NCBI GenBank assembly: GCA_021323265.1
Contig: JAJTCO010000022.1
Location: 1-43,178 of the forward strand
Source: Pseudoduganella sp.
Lineage (GTDB): Bacteria > Pseudomonadota > Gammaproteobacteria > Burkholderiales > Burkholderiaceae_D
DNA: 43,178 nucleotides
Reading direction: 5' to 3'
Within the stretch, counting starts at the first letter, position 1, and every line of letters starts with the position of its first letter. Below are positions 23,650 through 31,989 of this stretch, one piece after another. A program made the position numbers and the translations under genes. The notes beneath the pieces are model-generated. The model was not told the origin of the DNA. It ran no database searches and worked only from the letters and a program-made list of their open reading frames with translations.

Positions 23650-24528
23650 TCAGTAATAAACGATTGGCAGGGCAGGGAATTGCGCCTGGGTCAGCGAACT
23701 GATGGTTGGCATCGAGCTTGGCATCGAGGTCCAGCCGGCCGATACCGCTGCGCAGGTGGCGTACACGTACGGCGCGCCGGCATCCAGCATGCCGAGTGGG
23801 CCAATCTGCGCGAAGGTGGTGGTGTTGCCAGCTCGCAAACTCGGCGCCGCGCTGCACAGCATGCCGAAGTAGTACCAGCCTGGCGGGATGTTTGTTTTCC
23901 CGTCGACGACCGATGCCGACTTCACGCCAGTCGTGTCGCAGCGCAGATCGCCCGACTCTGCCACCAACGGGCCCGCCGAACCATCGGGCATGACCGGGTA
24001 CAGCCCGATCCGCAGCACATCGCTCGACGTGCCGGCTGCGGTGGTGACGTGGGCGCCCAGGGCCGAAATGCCTTTGCCTGCGTCCACGCGCCCGGCAACT
24101 AAGTGCATCGTGTTGGCGGTCAGCGCGCGGCTATTCACGTTGGGCACAAGAGGGTACGGCAGGCCGCCGCGGTTCGCCGCCAAGCTATTGGCGCCGGGCG
24201 GCGCGATGCCGATACCAGCCTGCATGGGAATGGAACAGATCACACGATAGGTGCCGGCCGCCAGGTCGACCGCGGTCGCGCCCGTGTTGGTCAACACGCC
24301 GCCGGACATGGTCTGCATGACGGTCACGCGCTGCAGCGTGGTGGAATTCGTCAGCTTGCCGATCCCGACCTCCACAGGCGTGCCGTCGGCATCCTTCAGG
24401 ATCTCGTAGTAGAACGGCTGGCCGATGACGAACTGGTCGGAAAACTTGGAGAAGCCGCTCACCGTCGTCAGCGTCAGGTCCCCCGTCCCGGTGGTCGTGG
24501 TCTTCTGATATACCCAGTTGGCCAGCAT
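23650..24528 (-). CDS. Putative virion fibre/appendage protein, 292 aa
   Basis: Gly, Thr and Ala-rich, beta-type sequence. The first 110 residues (MLANWVYQKTTTTGTGDLTL, SDQFVIGQPFYYEIL, LQRVTVMQTMSGG) match the adaptor-like N-terminal domain found in phage fibre proteins. The remainder is lectin- or jelly-roll-like (GWYYFGMLCSAAPSL). Probably a head-neck fibre or second receptor-binding protein; inferred from sequence type and the DUF4376-like neighbour. Confidence 0.6.
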   Translation of the reverse strand: MLANWVYQKTTTTGTGDLTLTTVSGFSKFSDQFVIGQPFYYEILKDADGTPVEVGIGKLTNSTTLQRVTVMQTMSGGVLTNTGATAVDLAAGTYRVICSIPMQAGIGIAPPGANSLAANRGGLPYPLVPNVNSRALTANTMHLVAGRVDAGKGISALGAHVTTAAGTSSDVLRIGLYPVMPDGSAGPLVAESGDLRCDTTGVKSASVVDGKTNIPPGWYYFGMLCSAAPSLRAGNTTTFAQIGPLGMLDAGAPYVYATCAAVSAGWTSMPSSMPTISSLTQAQFPALPIVYY

Positions 24529-24542
24529 ATTTGCGGTTCCGG

Positions 24543-24710
24543 TTACTGCTGTTCGTCGGCGCGGCGCTCAGCCACATCCGCGATAGCCTTGTTGGCCGCA
24601 TCGCGCACGCGAGTCAGCGCTTCGATCACCTCGGCGGCCGGCGCATCGTCGTGCGTGGCAATGCCGTCCATGTGGATCAACACGTATTCCAGCTTCTTAT
24701 TGATGTGCAA
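24543..24710 (-). CDS. Small protein, 55 aa, TTG start
   Basis: GGGAGA lies 5 bases before TTG at 24710. The frame reads LHINKKLEYVLIHMDGIATH and ends AIADVAERRADEQQ: helical, acidic, with a coherent phage-like composition and a complete stop. It fills the gap between two structural genes. Family not recognised. Confidence 0.6.
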   Translation of the reverse strand: MHINKKLEYVLIHMDGIATHDDAPAAEVIEALTRVRDAANKAIADVAERRADEQQ

Positions 24711-24722
24711 GGCGTTCTCCCG

Positions 24723-25121
24723 TTAGGTCGGCGAAGTGAGGTTGAAGCTCGTCACGGTGACCGTCTGGCCATTCGTAATCGAGCCGTTCACCTGCAGGTC
24801 ACCCGAGCCGACGCCGGCCGAGCCCTGCATGCCCACCGCCGAGCCGGCGGTGTTGGTGATACGGAAGTGCGTTGGCGCCGTGCTGGAGCCGGCGGAGGCG
24901 GTGCCCGTCCACGAGCCGGCCAAGGCCTTGCTGGACGATGCCGCCGCGGCCATCCAATCGGAAGGTAGGGAGAGCTCGGCCAGCAGCGTGCCGGTGTCGG
25001 CGGCCGCGCAGTTGGCCGGCGCGGAACCGCTGAAGATGCGAAGCTTCGGCGAGGTGCCGATGATCGCCTCGACCTGATCGAGCCTGGCATTGTTTACCGC
25101 GACGGAATATTGCAAGGCCAT
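24723..25121 (-). CDS. Conserved phage virion-associated protein, 132 aa
   Basis: ALQYSVAVNNARLDQVEAII, KLRIFSGSAPANCAAADTGT, LLAELSLPSDWMAAA, then FRITNTAGSAVGMQGS and GQTVTVTSFNLT. This pattern is common downstream of capsid genes in proteobacterial siphophages and podophages, as an unnamed structural protein. Possibly a capsid decoration or head protein; not proven. Confidence 0.75.
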   Translation of the reverse strand: MALQYSVAVNNARLDQVEAIIGTSPKLRIFSGSAPANCAAADTGTLLAELSLPSDWMAAAASSSKALAGSWTGTASAGSSTAPTHFRITNTAGSAVGMQGSAGVGSGDLQVNGSITNGQTVTVTSFNLTSPT

Positions 25122-25130
25122 GGCGGCTCC

Positions 25131-25307
25131 TTACTCGGTTGCCAGCGATTCGGCGTAAGCGACAGCGGCAGGATCAGCATCCAGCACGCCGGCCAGTCCT
25201 TCGAGCTCGATCGCGTCGACTTCCACCACCTCATTGCACTTGCCATGGGCGCAGTCCACCAGCACGCGGGCCTTGACTTTGCCTTCTTGTGTTTTGGCTT
25301 TTGCCAT
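25131..25307 (-). CDS. Small phage protein, 58 aa
   Basis: MAKAKTQEGKVKARVLVDCA, then GKCNEVVEVDAIELEG. A CxxxxC pair (Cys19, Cys24) and an acidic tail. AGGAG-like bases before the ATG (CTGGAGTAAGAC). Similar short proteins follow HK97-type capsid genes in many phages. Function unknown. Confidence 0.75.
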   Translation of the reverse strand: MAKAKTQEGKVKARVLVDCAHGKCNEVVEVDAIELEGLAGVLDADPAAVAYAESLATE

Positions 25308-25355
25308 GTCTTACTCCAGGAGATGCGCCCCAGCCGCGGCCGGGGCGCCGGTTGC

Positions 25356-26609
25356 TTAGGACGCCGAGTTGGCGTAGTGGCGGACCGCGCCGCCGGCGTC
25401 GACCAAGTTGCCGCCCATGCGTTGGAAGGCAACGAAGCCCACCTGACCGAGCAGCGTGAAGGCCGAGTCGGTCATGCGGAACAAGGTCAGGTCCATCACG
25501 TCGCGGATCAGGTACTTGCTGTAGGCGCCGAACAGGATGGACTTGGCGTTGGCCGCCATGACCGGCATGTCCTGGTTGATGTAGATCGGGCGGCCCAGCA
25601 GGCGGTCCGGAGCGCCACCCGGGTTGCCCTGCTCGTAGCCCGGCACGAAGATAGGACGGTTTTGGCTGTCTTTGAGCTTGCGAACGACTTTCAACGACGA
25701 GTCGTGCATCATGAAGCCGACGCCAGGCAGGCCGCGATAGGCCGGGTCGACGGAGTGCTCGAGATCCACCAAGTCATCGTAGGTCACGGTCAGGGTCTGG
25801 CCGGTAGTGCCGGTCTTGCCGACGGTAGACGCGGTCACGATGCCGCGCGGCTGGCTGGAGCCGGTGCCGATGGTGTGGTGCTTGTTGCCGATGCGGCCGA
25901 GACGCATTGCCAGCAGTTCGCGGATGTAGCCCTCGATGTCGATGAAGCTGTCTTGGATCAGTTCGAACGGCAGCGCGATCTTCTTGGACGAGTACTTGTA
26001 GACGTCCAGGGTGGTGTTGCCGAAGGTGGTATCCAGACCGGTGACCGCAGTGTTCTGCGCCACGATTTCACCTTCCTCCGCCGTCGCGTCGGTGGTCGGG
26101 AAGTTCATTTGGGTGCCGGTACCGGTCTGGATGCGGGTGGCCACGGCGCGCATACCGCCGTAGGCCTTCATCAGCTGCTCCAGCGCCTTCTGGTATTCCG
26201 GCGCGGTGGTGTAGCCGCCTTCCGCCGGAGTGGTGGTGGACATCGCAGCGCGGATATCCGGGGTCTGGCGCGCGATGATGCGATTGCGGTCTTCCTGCGA
26301 CATGTTCATCAGGCCACCGGTCAGGAAGGCACGCAAGCCGCGGGATTCGTCGGACTGGCGGCTCTCTTCCTTGGTGTGCTTGTTCAGCAGCGCTTCGTGC
26401 TGCGCTTGAGGGTCTTGGCCGGCCAGCTCGACCAGCTTCAGCTCGCGCGAAATTTCGCTGTCGATCGCGGTGACTTCCGCCAGGATCTGGTCCAGCTTTT
26501 CGGCGTCTGCCGACGGCATGCGTTGGTCTGCGGGGTATTTGTTGTTCAGCTCGTTGGCTGCCTTGGCCTTCAGGTCGCGCTGTTCGCGCAGTTGTGCAAG
26601 CTTGCTCAT
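25356..26609 (-). CDS. HK97-fold major capsid protein, 417 aa
   Basis: The N-terminal 95 residues form a charged coiled coil (delta/scaffold domain, LAQLREQRDLKAKAANELNN) expected to be removed by the protease encoded upstream. The body has the family marks: TTPAEGGYTTAPEYQKALEQ, SSKKIALPFELIQDS, GTGSSQPRGIV, GRPIYINQDMP and ILFGAYSKYLIRD. Ribosome binding site AGAAAGG. A terminator-like hairpin separates it from the protease gene. Confidence 0.95.
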   Translation of the reverse strand: MSKLAQLREQRDLKAKAANELNNKYPADQRMPSADAEKLDQILAEVTAIDSEISRELKLVELAGQDPQAQHEALLNKHTKEESRQSDESRGLRAFLTGGLMNMSQEDRNRIIARQTPDIRAAMSTTTPAEGGYTTAPEYQKALEQLMKAYGGMRAVATRIQTGTGTQMNFPTTDATAEEGEIVAQNTAVTGLDTTFGNTTLDVYKYSSKKIALPFELIQDSFIDIEGYIRELLAMRLGRIGNKHHTIGTGSSQPRGIVTASTVGKTGTTGQTLTVTYDDLVDLEHSVDPAYRGLPGVGFMMHDSSLKVVRKLKDSQNRPIFVPGYEQGNPGGAPDRLLGRPIYINQDMPVMAANAKSILFGAYSKYLIRDVMDLTLFRMTDSAFTLLGQVGFVAFQRMGGNLVDAGGAVRHYANSAS

Positions 26610-26657
26610 TTCGTACCTTTCTGTCAGGTTCCGCTCTCGCGGCCCGGTTAAGTGGCG

Positions 26658-26682
26658 AAAAAAAACCGCCTCGAGGGCGGCT
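26658..26682 (-). terminator. Terminator-like hairpin between head protease and capsid genes
   Basis: Minus-strand CCGCC-CTCGA-GGCGG followed by eight T. Perfect five-base stem, extended by further weak pairs. It lies in the late operon directly before the capsid gene. Confidence 0.75.
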
Positions 26683-26702
26683 GGTTTAGTAACGCGAGAG
26701 CG

Positions 26703-27467
26703 TCAGCTAACTTGGAGGCGCGCCATCATGGCGATGCGTTGCCGCTGGCGCGCGCGATGTTCTTCAGATGCGTGGACGGTGTCCGGCTCTTCCGGCTGGT
26801 CTGGCTCGACTTTCGGGGCCTTGGCATAGGCCGACAGGTTCCAGGCCGCCTGGTTCTTGGCTTTGGCGCCGGTGGCGATGCGATCGACCAGGCCGCAGGC
26901 AACCGCCTCGTCGGCGGTGTACCAGGTTTCAGCGTCCATAGCCGCCTTCACGTCGTCGACCTTCATGCCGGACTTCTTGGCGTACTGCGCCGTCAGGGTG
27001 CCGTCCACCTTATCCAGCAGGGCCGCGGTGGATTTCATGTCCGACGCGTTGCCCATGGCGAAAGTCCAGGCGTTGTGGATCATGAAGAAGCCGCCTTCGG
27101 AAATGTCCACCTCGTCGGCGGCGATGGCGATCACGGTGGCGGCGGATGCCGCATAGCCGTCGATGTGCGCGATCACCTTGGCGCCGGTGTCCTTGATGGC
27201 CTGCGCGATGGCCTGGGCGGCGAATACGTCGCCGCCGGGGGAATTGATGCGCAGGTGCACATTGCCGCCCTTGATGTTGCGGATCTCCGGAACCAGCGTT
27301 TCCGCCGACACGCCGCCCCACCATTCGGCTGTGATATCGTCGGCCACGATGGCGTCGTAGATCAGGATCTCGGGCTCACCAGCAGCGTTCTTGACGATGC
27401 AGGACTGAGGAACATGCGCAGGGCGCGCCTTGTTACTCGCTAGCAGTTTGATCAGTTGGTGCGGCAT
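26703..27467 (-). CDS. Head maturation protease, ClpP-like (S14), 254 aa
   Basis: ClpP fold: LRINSPGGDVFAAQAIAQAI, then GYAASAAT with nucleophile Ser108 and FFMIHNAW with His131; the third residue is probably an Asp further on. The C-terminal 50 residues are charged and lack the fold. It cleaves the capsid delta domain and itself during prohead maturation. The start overlaps the portal gene by 35 bases. Confidence 0.93.
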   Translation of the reverse strand: MPHQLIKLLASNKARPAHVPQSCIVKNAAGEPEILIYDAIVADDITAEWWGGVSAETLVPEIRNIKGGNVHLRINSPGGDVFAAQAIAQAIKDTGAKVIAHIDGYAASAATVIAIAADEVDISEGGFFMIHNAWTFAMGNASDMKSTAALLDKVDGTLTAQYAKKSGMKVDDVKAAMDAETWYTADEAVACGLVDRIATGAKAKNQAAWNLSAYAKAPKVEPDQPEEPDTVHASEEHRARQRQRIAMMARLQVS

Positions 27468-28740
27468 CGTTTGCCCCTTGGTTGATGTTCAGGTCCGCGT
27501 TGGGCGCCAGGTTCTCCTTGCGGCGCACTTCGTCGGTGGTCATAAATGGCTGCTCGCCGGCGCGGCCCAGGGCGATGCGATACGACTCGTACCGCGCCTT
27601 CATGTCGGCGGCTACCAGGGCGTCCGTGATGTGCTCCACGAAATAGCGCTCTCGGGTTGGCCACAGCTTGCTGTTCAGTTCCTGCGCCACCGGCGTCAGG
27701 TGGCGCTGCAGGGTGTACCGGACGAAGCCGATCCCTTGCTGCTCGATACCGGTCCCGAAGGAGGTTGCTTTGGTCGTGTGCCCGATCATGTAGGGAGGAA
27801 CCCCCAGGATTGAGCAGATTTCTTCGACCGTGAACAGTTTCGCGGCCTGCACTTCTGCGTCCTTCGCGTTGACCGAGAGCTGCGCCGGCTCGAGTCCGCC
27901 AGTCAGGATCAGCGGGCCCCGGCCGCCGGTCTGCGCGCGGGCGATCAGCGAGGCTTTCAGCATGTCCTGCTGGGTTTTGTCCAGCTTGGCGGCAGTTTTC
28001 AGCGCATAGTCGAAGTTGCCGCCGCCGGCGAAGAATTTGCCGGTGTAGTCCTGCGACGCCAGGGCGGTGCCGATCGCGTCGCGCGCGGCGTAGGTGATCG
28101 GGCTTGGGCTGGTCAGACCGTCATAGCCAGGGCTTTTCAGGTGGATGACGTCGTCACGTGTCAGCACGTAGGACGGGCTACCATCCTCCGGCGAGACCAA
28201 GTAGAGGACTTCGGCACGGTTCTTCGGGTTGCGGAACGCGGTCCAGTTCGCGCGCGGAATCGGCTTCCAACCGATGACCCGATTGCTATACTTGTTCGGG
28301 CGGATCAGCTCACCCAGGCCATCGCCGGAAAGGAGCTTCGATGTCAGGATCGCATTCCACGCATCGAACGCCGTCCAGCCATCGGACGCCAGCTCGTTGA
28401 ACATCCACCAGTAGTCGTGATCCGCGGCGCTGCGCTCATTGCCTTCGCGCTTGAAGATGCCAACCGGCAGAGAGGCGATAGCGCCAGCGATCAGCGACAC
28501 GCACGCATAGACCGCCGACACGCGCATGGCTGTGTCTTCCGTGACCGCGTAGCCCGTGACGGAACGGTTCGCCGCGCCCAGCAGATTGGCCAGCTCGTCA
28601 ACATTCAGTTGCTGGGACGAGTTCTCACCGAAAGCCTGAACACCAGCACGGGCGCCGCGCCCGGCGTCTTGCGCGATCCACGCGCCAAGCACACGGGAAT
28701 CATGGCGCGCTGCTTCCAAGTTCAGTAGCTTTGCGGTCAT
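27433..28740 (-). CDS. HK97-type portal protein, 435 aa
   Basis: Family marks: MRVSAVYACVSLIAGAIASLPV near residue 75, WWMFNELASDGWTAFDAWNA, VIHLKSPGYDGLTSPSPITYA, and KLFTVEEICSILGVPPYMIG. Forms the dodecameric DNA channel at one capsid vertex and docks the terminase. Directly follows the terminase gene with no gap. Confidence 0.95.
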   Translation of the reverse strand: MTAKLLNLEAARHDSRVLGAWIAQDAGRGARAGVQAFGENSSQQLNVDELANLLGAANRSVTGYAVTEDTAMRVSAVYACVSLIAGAIASLPVGIFKREGNERSAADHDYWWMFNELASDGWTAFDAWNAILTSKLLSGDGLGELIRPNKYSNRVIGWKPIPRANWTAFRNPKNRAEVLYLVSPEDGSPSYVLTRDDVIHLKSPGYDGLTSPSPITYAARDAIGTALASQDYTGKFFAGGGNFDYALKTAAKLDKTQQDMLKASLIARAQTGGRGPLILTGGLEPAQLSVNAKDAEVQAAKLFTVEEICSILGVPPYMIGHTTKATSFGTGIEQQGIGFVRYTLQRHLTPVAQELNSKLWPTRERYFVEHITDALVAADMKARYESYRIALGRAGEQPFMTTDEVRRKENLAPNADLNINQGANDAAPTDQTASE

Positions 28741-30426
28741 TTACCAGCCCAAGTCAATAATTTCCGGCATCGCCTGGCCTACAGGATTGAGGGCCATCAG
28801 CGACACCGCGTTAAAGCCCGCCATCAGCGGGTCAATCTTTGCCTTCCCGGAGGCGGCCTTCGTGATCAGGATGGCGTTCCCCTTGTCCTCGATCCGGGCG
28901 TTGCCGACGCACCAATTCATCATGGCGCTGTCGGTGTGCAGCAGCTCGCGCGCCGCAACCTTCCGCTCGGTCGTCTTGATCGCCCCATTGAGCCGATAGC
29001 CCTGCGATATGGCGACAATTTGCTCCATGGTGATGCCGCGCGCTTCGGTGATCAGCTCGTCAACCACATCGCCGATGCCGGCAGCGTCAACGCCGATTCC
29101 CTTTTCTTCTGGCAGCAGACCCGAGTCACGCACGCGACAGATCACGTCGGCCACTTGCTGCACGTCGTCGCCCGGGCGCTTGACGATGGTCAGGTCTCGC
29201 TGCTTCTTGAAGTCCAGCAGGCGTGGCGCAATCTCCTTGCGCCGCTCGAGCACGATTTCGTGCGCCCAGGCGTGGCACCACATGAGCCATTTGCCGGTGT
29301 CGCGCTCGCGGCCCACCACGGCAAGGCCCAACAAGTCGTCCAGCCCGCCGCCGTCGATGCCGACGACCGCCACTTCGCAGCGCGCCAGCAGGGAATCCAG
29401 GTCGGCCAGCGAAGCGTCGGCCGATTTCTCCCAAAAGTCCGCGCCGGCCCAGCGGTCGGAGCGCAGATTCAGGCCAATCTCGACGTTCAGGTGCTTCGCC
29501 AGGAACTCCTTAAATTGCTGCTCGCCGCTTTCCTTCGCCTGGCTGTGCAACTGGGTGATGCGCTCGATATCCACCGAAGCGCCCCAGTTCGGGTTGGTCA
29601 CGTAGGCGTTGCGCAGGTCCATGTGGGCGCCAGCGTCCAACATCGCCTTCGGGAATTCGTAGATCAGCGGCAGGAACTTCCGGTCGACCACCTGGCCGTC
29701 GCGTACCTTGCGGGCATAGTCCAGTTTGGCCTTGAACACGCCCGCCGGCGGCTCCGCCGATTGCGTCGTGGCGTAGATCACGAAGCCTTCAGGCCTCGAC
29801 GCCAGGCCGCCGGTTGCCTCCAGCAGCATGTTGCTGGCCTTCGCCTGCTTGCCGAATTCGTGCAATTCGTCCACGAACACGAACGAAGCCTTCTTGCCGG
29901 ACACCGTGTCCGAGTCTGCGGCCACAACCTTCAGCGTGGCGCCAGTCTCCAGGTGCGTGATGGTCCGGAAGTAGTCCTGCACCTTCAGCAGGGCGGACAA
30001 CTCCTCGTCGGCCTTGATGAAGTCACGAATCGGCTTGTAGCTGTTGTCCGCGATTTCCTTCGTCGGGGAGAGGATCAGCAACTCCGCCGACTGGCGCCAG
30101 TTCATCAGCAGCGCGGTGAGCATGATCGCCGCGGCGCCGGTCGACTTGGCGTTCTTCTTGCTCACCAGCCAGAAGAACTCGTTAATGTGCCGGCGGCCAT
30201 CCTCGGGGCTTTCCGCGCCGAAGATGACTTCAATCAGGTTGCGCATCCAGGGCAGGGTGGCCTCGCCCATGGTCGGCTGACCCATAACATCGGTCAGCAC
30301 GAACTCCTGGCAGATGGTCCAGGCGTCTGCCGCCACTTCGGGAAACAGCGGCCCGCACGGCAGCAGGTTTTCGCGGTTGACAATCCGCTTTTCCCAGTCT
30401 ATGCACGCCGTCGTCCAGTCCATCAC
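28741..30426 (-). CDS. terL: Terminase large subunit, 561 aa
   Basis: HK97-like large terminase. ATPase: a deviant Walker A SKKNAKS at residues 89-95 and Walker B FVFVDELHE at about 183-190. Nuclease: GIDGGGLDD with Asp358 as a first metal ligand and VDAAGIGDVVDEL later. Packages DNA into the prohead through the portal and cuts genome ends. Four-base overlap with the small subunit. Confidence 0.95.
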   Translation of the reverse strand: MMDWTTACIDWEKRIVNRENLLPCGPLFPEVAADAWTICQEFVLTDVMGQPTMGEATLPWMRNLIEVIFGAESPEDGRRHINEFFWLVSKKNAKSTGAAAIMLTALLMNWRQSAELLILSPTKEIADNSYKPIRDFIKADEELSALLKVQDYFRTITHLETGATLKVVAADSDTVSGKKASFVFVDELHEFGKQAKASNMLLEATGGLASRPEGFVIYATTQSAEPPAGVFKAKLDYARKVRDGQVVDRKFLPLIYEFPKAMLDAGAHMDLRNAYVTNPNWGASVDIERITQLHSQAKESGEQQFKEFLAKHLNVEIGLNLRSDRWAGADFWEKSADASLADLDSLLARCEVAVVGIDGGGLDDLLGLAVVGRERDTGKWLMWCHAWAHEIVLERRKEIAPRLLDFKKQRDLTIVKRPGDDVQQVADVICRVRDSGLLPEEKGIGVDAAGIGDVVDELITEARGITMEQIVAISQGYRLNGAIKTTERKVAARELLHTDSAMMNWCVGNARIEDKGNAILITKAASGKAKIDPLMAGFNAVSLMALNPVGQAMPEIIDLGW

Positions 30427-30788
30427 TCAACGACCTTTCCGCCGTTCGCCGCTAGAGTCGGGCCGCGCCGCTGGCCGAACCGGCCGGACGCTGCCGCCTT
30501 GGCCGCCGCTTCCTTCGCTTCCTTGGCCCCGCTGCTCTCACCTTTTTTCGGGTGGGTGTATTGCACCGCCACCGACGCAGCCCGCAGTTGGGTGTTGCTC
30601 ACCTCGATACGTCCCAAAGCGATCTGCTTGAGGAGTTCGAGCATGTCCATTTCGTCAACCGGGACGGTCTTCAGCTTTGAGTTCCCGCCGGACTTTGGTG
30701 GATTCTTCCTGGTCCCGTCAGGGTTGAGCTCTGGCTTGCGGCCGGCGCCGGTCCGAGCGCCGCCGCTGCGCCCTTTTACGCCGGCCAT
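30423..30788 (-). CDS. Terminase small subunit-like, 121 aa
   Basis: Start at 30788 (MAGVKGRSGGARTGAGRKPE), a Gly/Arg-rich N-terminus common in small terminases linked to HK97-like large subunits. Then VDEMDMLELLKQIALGRIEV and LRAASVAVQYTHPKKGE. The longer frame to 30857 has no support. Expected to recognise the packaging site and recruit TerL. Confidence 0.82.
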   Translation of the reverse strand: MAGVKGRSGGARTGAGRKPELNPDGTRKNPPKSGGNSKLKTVPVDEMDMLELLKQIALGRIEVSNTQLRAASVAVQYTHPKKGESSGAKEAKEAAAKAAASGRFGQRRGPTLAANGGKVVE

Positions 30789-30914
30789 TTGATTTCTCTT
30801 TTCAAAACGGGGTGATTTTTTTGCGCGTGGGGTACATGTCGGTGTCGCCCGGGGCACGCCTGGACTTTTACACCCCCCACCTTGCTCTATTGCATCGACG
30901 CCAACATGCGCCGA
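30789..30914. other. Non-coding gap between HNH and terS genes; candidate cos/pac region
   Basis: 126 bases without a convincing frame, in an otherwise gene-packed operon. Contains a T7 run, GTGGGGTACATG, CGCCCGGGGC and a run of C. In phages with an HNH gene next to a terminase, the cohesive-end site commonly lies here. No cut site can be read directly. Confidence 0.35.
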
Positions 30915-31241
30915 TCAGCCGCCGCTGGCGCGCCGCGCCGCTTCCGCCGCGCTCTTCGCGTCGTGGTGACGTTTGCAAAGGGTCTGCTTGTTCTCGTCCT
31001 CATCGCTACCACCTTCCCACAGGGCGACGATGTGGTCGACCAGCCAACCCGGACCAGGCGCTCCCTGCCGGACGCATTCCTGACACAGGCCCATGTCCCG
31101 CGCGCGGATGCGGTTGCGGTCGATAACGCCTGCATAGCCGCGCTTGCGCTGCACCGTGCCGGCCGCAGGGGCAAGGATCTGCACCTTGCTGCCCGGCTGG
31201 GTGGTGATGCGCGGCTTGAGGGAAGTCAGCTTTGGTGGCAT
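30915..31241 (-). CDS. HNH endonuclease, 108 aa
   Basis: RDMGLCQECVRQGA gives the first zinc pair and WLVDHIVALWEGGSDEDENKQ gives the H-N core; LCKRHHDAKSA closes the motif. HNH proteins beside terL/terS activate cleavage at cos in several HK97-like phages. It overlaps the preceding gene by 16 bases. Confidence 0.9.
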   Translation of the reverse strand: MPPKLTSLKPRITTQPGSKVQILAPAAGTVQRKRGYAGVIDRNRIRARDMGLCQECVRQGAPGPGWLVDHIVALWEGGSDEDENKQTLCKRHHDAKSAAEAARRASGG

Positions 31242-31453
31242 GCCTCACTCAACACATTCAGCTCCATGCCGCCATCGAGGATCAGGCACTTCACATCGAC
31301 GGGAGCCGACATCTTCAACGCACGAACGAGGACGTCACGCTGGTTGCTGGTGAGCCTGCCAGCGTACGTCAGCACCAGGGTGTCGCCGGGCTTAATGCGC
31401 GCGACCTGCATCCTTGGGACTGGGGCCAGGAGGTTCTTGAACCATTGAATCAT
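31226..31453 (-). CDS. Small phage protein of unknown function, 75 aa
   Basis: Start at 31453 (MIQWFKNLLAPVPRMQVARI); the upstream open part overlaps the terminator and is unlikely. Then KPGDTLVLTYAGRLTSNQRDVLVRAL and VKCLILDGG. First gene after the terminator, so probably the first gene of the late transcript. No family recognised. Confidence 0.65.
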   Translation of the reverse strand: MIQWFKNLLAPVPRMQVARIKPGDTLVLTYAGRLTSNQRDVLVRALKMSAPVDVKCLILDGGMELNVLSEACHQS

Positions 31454-31478
31454 GTGCGCCTCGCGGGTGGCGTAAACG

Positions 31479-31506
31479 AAAAAAGCCACCGGGTTAGGGT
31501 GGCTTT
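31479..31506 (-). terminator. Terminator at the end of the replication operon
   Basis: Minus-strand AAAGCCACC / GGTGGCTTT around a seven-base loop, followed by six T; nearly symmetric, so it may also stop plus-strand transcription. It uses the same stem as the terminator at 8746. It separates early genes from the late operon and is a natural antitermination target. Confidence 0.85.
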
Positions 31507-31547
31507 ACTTTTCTTTGGGCGAGCGAAGTCACCCAGTGCCGCAATTA

Positions 31548-31961
31548 TTATCCGAAAAGAACTGCGGTGCAAATGTTTTTGCGCAATTTCGTTTCAAGTT
31601 CGTCGCGTGCCTCGGCCAGCACCTGGATAAAGTCGGCGTTGGGGAACCGCCACGCCGTGGCTATCGAGCACGCGCGGTAGATGGCCCAATAGTGGATCCG
31701 GCTCAGGTTCTCGATCTGCGCGTTGGTCGCCTCGCCGATGCGCATGTCGGTCCGCCGCTGCGCTTCGTAGACGTCGCCCGAGCCATAGCCGTCACCTTCG
31801 CCGGCCAGGCCGCGCATGGTATGGGCGCCCAGGTCACGGTCGCACTGTTGCATCCACTCCTTCCATAGTTCCAGGCAAAGGTCCACGGGATCGTGGCTAT
31901 GCTCGGCAGTTCGAGCAGCGGGCGGGCCGCGACGTACGGTTGGCTGGGCTTTGGAATTCAT
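31548..31961 (-). CDS. Conserved phage protein at the early/late boundary, 137 aa
   Basis: Start 31961 is preferred over 31967 because AAGGA is 5 bases before it but directly abuts the earlier ATG. Segments DLCLELWKEWMQQCDRDLGA, YEAQRRTDMRIGEATNAQIE, RIHYWAIYRACSIATAWRFP. Similar proteins lie just before terminase genes in other phages. Its place before the terminator suggests a late-gene regulator (Q position), but no DNA- or RNA-binding motif is evident. Confidence 0.65.
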   Translation of the reverse strand: MNSKAQPTVRRGPPAARTAEHSHDPVDLCLELWKEWMQQCDRDLGAHTMRGLAGEGDGYGSGDVYEAQRRTDMRIGEATNAQIENLSRIHYWAIYRACSIATAWRFPNADFIQVLAEARDELETKLRKNICTAVLFG

Positions 31962-31989
31962 CGTCATCCTTGTGTGTTGAAGGTTTGCG

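Noticed and set aside
25110..26651. 513-codon plus-strand frame opposite the capsid gene
   Set aside because: Shadow of the major capsid gene; the HK97-fold protein on the minus strand is certain.
28936..30792. 618-codon plus-strand frame opposite the terminase
   Set aside because: Shadow of terL caused by GC-rich third positions; composition is His/Arg/Leu-rich, with no ribosome binding site and no family match.
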